DNA from: an uncultured Collinsella sp.
GTDB lineage: Bacteria; Actinomycetota; Coriobacteriia; Coriobacteriales; Coriobacteriaceae
Assembly: GCA_900554255.1 (NCBI GenBank)
Contig: USGN01000056.1
Coordinates: 1 to 7,586 of the forward strand
Length of the DNA: 7,586 nt
Direction of reading: 5' to 3'
A model generated the notes under the pieces. That model had not been told where the DNA came from. It ran no database searches and saw only the letters and a program-made list of their open reading frames with translations. This document shows, piece by piece, positions 5,500 to 7,586 of this stretch (positions are counted from its first letter, which is position 1; each line of letters begins with the position of its first letter). The position numbers and the translations under genes are program-made.

Positions 5500-6591
5500 A
5501 TGGATACCCTCAACGATCTAAATGAGCGCGTCGACGCCTTCGTCGGCACCAGCTCCTTCGACACGCCTGCGGCGGCAAACGACCAAGCTCCCATCGATGT
5601 GCCCGCCGAGGTGCACGAGGACATCGTCGCCTCGGTCGATTTTTCCGAGGTCGAGCTTGCAGACGAGTTCACCGAGCCCCAAATAGCCGTCACGCCCAAC
5701 GGCCTGCTCCCTATGGAGCCCCTGCCCATCGACGGACGCCTGCGCAAGGCTGCCCTTCGCATGCCCGACGAGATCGAGGAGGCCAGCGGCTTCACGCTCT
5801 TTGGCCGACGCATCAAGTCGCTCATTTACACCACCGATGTCGCGGTTATCCGCAACTCCAACGCCGACGCCGTCTTTGCGGTCTACCCTTTCACGCCGCA
5901 GCCCGCCATTACGCAAGCGCTGCTGACCGTCGCCGAGTGCCCGGTCTTTGTAGGCGTGGGTGGCGGAACTACGACCGGTAAGCGCTCCGTACAGATGGCA
6001 GCCGTCTCCGAGATGCAGGGCGCGGCGGGCTGTGTGGTCAACTCCCCCGCCACCGCCGAGATGGTCGAGCACATCACCAACATCGCCGACATCCCCGTCA
6101 TCGCCACGGTCGTACGTTGCGACGATGACGCGCATGCCAAAGTGCGCGCCGGCGCCAAGATCCTCAACATCGCGGCCGGCAAGAACACGCCGCAGGTCCT
6201 ACGCGAATTGCGCGAGCACTATCCCAACCTGCCGCTCATCGCGCCGGGCGGCAAGACGCCCGAGAGCATCCGTGAAACCATCGCCGCCGGCGCCAACGCC
6301 ATCATTTGGACGCCGCCTTCGGCCCAGCAGCTACAGACCGACATGATGCAGCGCTACCGCAAGATGAAGGAAGACGCCACGCCCGTCATCTCGCACGACG
6401 ATGTGCCCATTATCGACCAGGTCGCCGCCGCCGAGGTCAGCCAGGTCGAGAACATGAATCCCGACGTGCCGATTCCCGACGAAGTCATCGAGCGCGTCGC
6501 TTCGATCCACGAGCGCGTCGAGGAGCATCGCGCCAACCGCGGCCTCAAGCCGTCACTGCACGGCTTTTTCTTCCGCGGAAAGAAACGCTAG
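5500..6591 (+). CDS. TIM-barrel protein of the conserved 'hydrolase' family, with N- and C-terminal extensions
   Basis: The 363-aa protein has a core (about 80-290) resembling a roughly 240-aa family in Firmicutes and Actinobacteria that is usually annotated only as 'hydrolase'. Recognisable core signatures are DVAVIRNSNADAVFAVYPFTPQP (113-135; Asp113 and the YPFTPQP turn), VGVGGGTTTG (151-160), NSPAT (181-185), GAKILNIAAGKNTP (218-231), IAPGGKTPESI (247-257) and GANAIIWTPPS (264-274). The alternating strand-helix pattern and the GGKT and GAN..I motifs resemble (beta/alpha)8 phosphate-binding barrels, but no substrate is known to me. Outside the core, residues 1-78 are acidic and Pro/Ala-rich, and 291-363 form an acidic, probably helical region ending in a basic tail (FFFRGKKR). 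The ATG at 5500 has no Shine-Dalgarno; a -10 nearby suggests a leaderless message. It appears monocistronic, with a terminator 12 nt past the stop. Confidence 0.8.
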   Translation: MDTLNDLNERVDAFVGTSSFDTPAAANDQAPIDVPAEVHEDIVASVDFSEVELADEFTEPQIAVTPNGLLPMEPLPIDGRLRKAALRMPDEIEEASGFTLFGRRIKSLIYTTDVAVIRNSNADAVFAVYPFTPQPAITQALLTVAECPVFVGVGGGTTTGKRSVQMAAVSEMQGAAGCVVNSPATAEMVEHITNIADIPVIATVVRCDDDAHAKVRAGAKILNIAAGKNTPQVLRELREHYPNLPLIAPGGKTPESIRETIAAGANAIIWTPPSAQQLQTDMMQRYRKMKEDATPVISHDDVPIIDQVAAAEVSQVENMNPDVPIPDEVIERVASIHERVEEHRANRGLKPSLHGFFFRGKKR

Positions 6592-6602
6592 CAAAACATC
6601 TT

Positions 6603-6640
6603 GGCCCGCCCCACAAACGTGAGGCGGGCCGTTTTCGTTT
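6603..6640 (+). terminator. Rho-independent terminator of the TIM-barrel gene
   Basis: GGCCCGCC (6603-6610) pairs perfectly with GGCGGGCC (6623-6630). Inside, CAC (6612-6614) can pair with GTG (6619-6621) across one C-A mismatch, leaving the loop AAAC. GTTTTCGTTT (6631-6640) follows as the T-rich tail. The orientation serves the plus strand; on the minus strand the tail is weaker (AAGATGTTTTG), so any effect on the DegV transcript would be partial. Confidence 0.85.
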
Positions 6641-6671
6641 GAGCAATCATGCAGCGATGTGATGGGGCAAA

Positions 6672-7562
6672 CTAATCCACGCGCTTGTCGCCCATAAAGA
6701 AGAGCGCCACCGTACCAGGTCCGGTATGCGAGCCAATCAGAGTACCGATGTTATTGATCTCAATCTTGCCTTTAAGCTGCGGAATCTGTTCCTCAATCAG
6801 CGCCGCAACTGCCTCGGCATCCTCGCGGCACGCCGAGTGCGACATGATGCACTTACCCGAATAATCCGCACCGTCCTGCACGTGTGCCATCATGGTCTTG
6901 GCCATCTCGGAAATCGCGCGCTTCTTAGTGCGAATCTTCTCACGTGGCGACAGCTTGCCGTCGCAATCGACCGTCATAAGCGGGCAAATCTTAAGCGCCG
7001 TGCCGATGATCGCGCTCGCGGCTGAAATGCGACCGCCGCGCAGGTAGCTCGACAGATCGGTCGAGAAGAACCAGTGGTGCAGGTTGAGTTTGTGCTCCTC
7101 GATCCAGGCAGCCGTCTCGTCGAGTGAAGCCCCGCTATCGCGCACGTCGGCGGCATATTCCAGCAACAGGCCAAAGCCCGAAGACGCCGCCAGCGAATCG
7201 ATGACGCGCACCTTGCCGCCCTGGGGATAGCGATCCGCGAGCATCTGCGCCGCAACGCAGGCCGATCCATACGTGCCCGAAATACCCGACGACAACGTCA
7301 GGTGCAGCACGTCTTTACCCTCGGCAACAAACGGCTCCCAAAACTCCTCGTACTCACCCACGCTCACCTGAGACGTCTTGGGCATGGCGCCCGCGGCAAT
7401 CTGGGCAAAAAACTCGTCCGGCGTAATCGACTGATACAGATCGTCCGTATAGACAACATCGTCGATCTCGTAATGAAAACACACGACAGGGATATTGCGC
7501 GACGCAAAGAACTCACGGGTTCGATCGGCGGCGGATTCACAGGTCAGGACAAAATCACTCAT
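6672..7562 (-). CDS. DegV family fatty-acid-binding protein (FakB-like)
   Basis: DegV/FakB proteins bind a fatty acid and present its carboxyl group to the kinase FakA, which makes acyl-phosphate for phospholipid synthesis; they act in the cytoplasm. The 296-aa length is typical of the family. Signatures in order: MPKTSQVS (60-67), the conserved Thr-Ser near the carboxylate site; LSSGISGTY (90-98); VIDSLAAS (120-127); YLRGGRIS (173-180), invariant in the family; CPLMTVD.DGKL (193-204); and IGSHTGPGTVALFF (276-289) at the C-terminus. No residue of these motifs looks lost. ATG at 7562 is chosen because AAGGAG (7574-7569) lies 6 nt upstream. The promoter would be beyond the right edge. No fakA is in the window, so which kinase it serves is unknown, and its lipid specificity cannot be told from these motifs. 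Confidence 0.95.
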   Translation of the reverse strand: MSDFVLTCESAADRTREFFASRNIPVVCFHYEIDDVVYTDDLYQSITPDEFFAQIAAGAMPKTSQVSVGEYEEFWEPFVAEGKDVLHLTLSSGISGTYGSACVAAQMLADRYPQGGKVRVIDSLAASSGFGLLLEYAADVRDSGASLDETAAWIEEHKLNLHHWFFSTDLSSYLRGGRISAASAIIGTALKICPLMTVDCDGKLSPREKIRTKKRAISEMAKTMMAHVQDGADYSGKCIMSHSACREDAEAVAALIEEQIPQLKGKIEINNIGTLIGSHTGPGTVALFFMGDKRVD

Positions 7563-7568
7563 ATGAGG

Positions 7569-7574
7569 CTCCTT
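7569..7574 (-). promoter_or_regulatory. Ribosome binding site of the DegV gene
   Basis: AAGGAG on the minus strand, 6 nt from the ATG at 7562, fixes the start of the DegV protein. Confidence 0.75.
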
Positions 7575-7586
7575 AAGTATTGCTAC

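Noticed and set aside
1..7586. Mobile elements, CRISPR arrays, tRNA or rRNA genes, phage or defence systems
   Set aside because: No transposase, integrase, spaced repeats or structural RNA signatures were seen; nearly all of the window is taken up by ordinary chromosomal genes.

Overview
The window is high-GC, gene-dense bacterial chromosome. Codon use is strongly GC-biased, which produces long antisense shadow frames. Gene content and protein flavour suggest an actinobacterial gut anaerobe of the Coriobacteriia, most likely Collinsella or a close relative. That assignment is a judgement from protein similarity by memory, not a search. I see no mobile element, CRISPR array, tRNA or rRNA.

Layout. 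On the minus strand, reading from 1667 down to the left edge, lie a DUF3267-type membrane zincin-like protein, queH, and the 5' part of queA, which runs off the edge. QueA and QueH perform the last two steps of tRNA queuosine synthesis, and the zincin-like gene is tightly coupled to queH. A 132-bp divergent gap (1668-1799) separates this operon from a plus-strand pair. The pair is a 716-aa methionyl-tRNA-synthetase-like protein (1800-3950) and an RsmB/RsmF-type RNA m5C methyltransferase (4010-5113). A 56-aa single-pass membrane protein (5138-5308, minus) converges on the methyltransferase; a 9-bp inverted repeat spans both gene ends. Next is a plus-strand TIM-barrel protein of the family usually annotated only as 'hydrolase' (5500-6591), closed by a good intrinsic terminator. 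Last is a minus-strand DegV/FakB-type fatty-acid-binding protein (6672-7562).

Functional theme. The first five kilobases concern tRNA and rRNA: queuosine modification, an aminoacyl-tRNA-synthetase-like enzyme, and an m5C methyltransferase. The right third concerns an uncharacterised barrel protein and fatty-acid handling.

The most unusual item is the MetRS-like protein. By eye it keeps the MetRS fold plan, the HIGH-type motif (HFGH), and residues matching the anticodon readers Asn391, Arg395 and Trp461 of E. coli MetRS. It lacks the second lysine of KMSKS (KASSS instead) and differs at several amino-acid-pocket positions. It may be a repurposed synthetase paralogue that still recognises tRNA. 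This is inference from unaided alignment.
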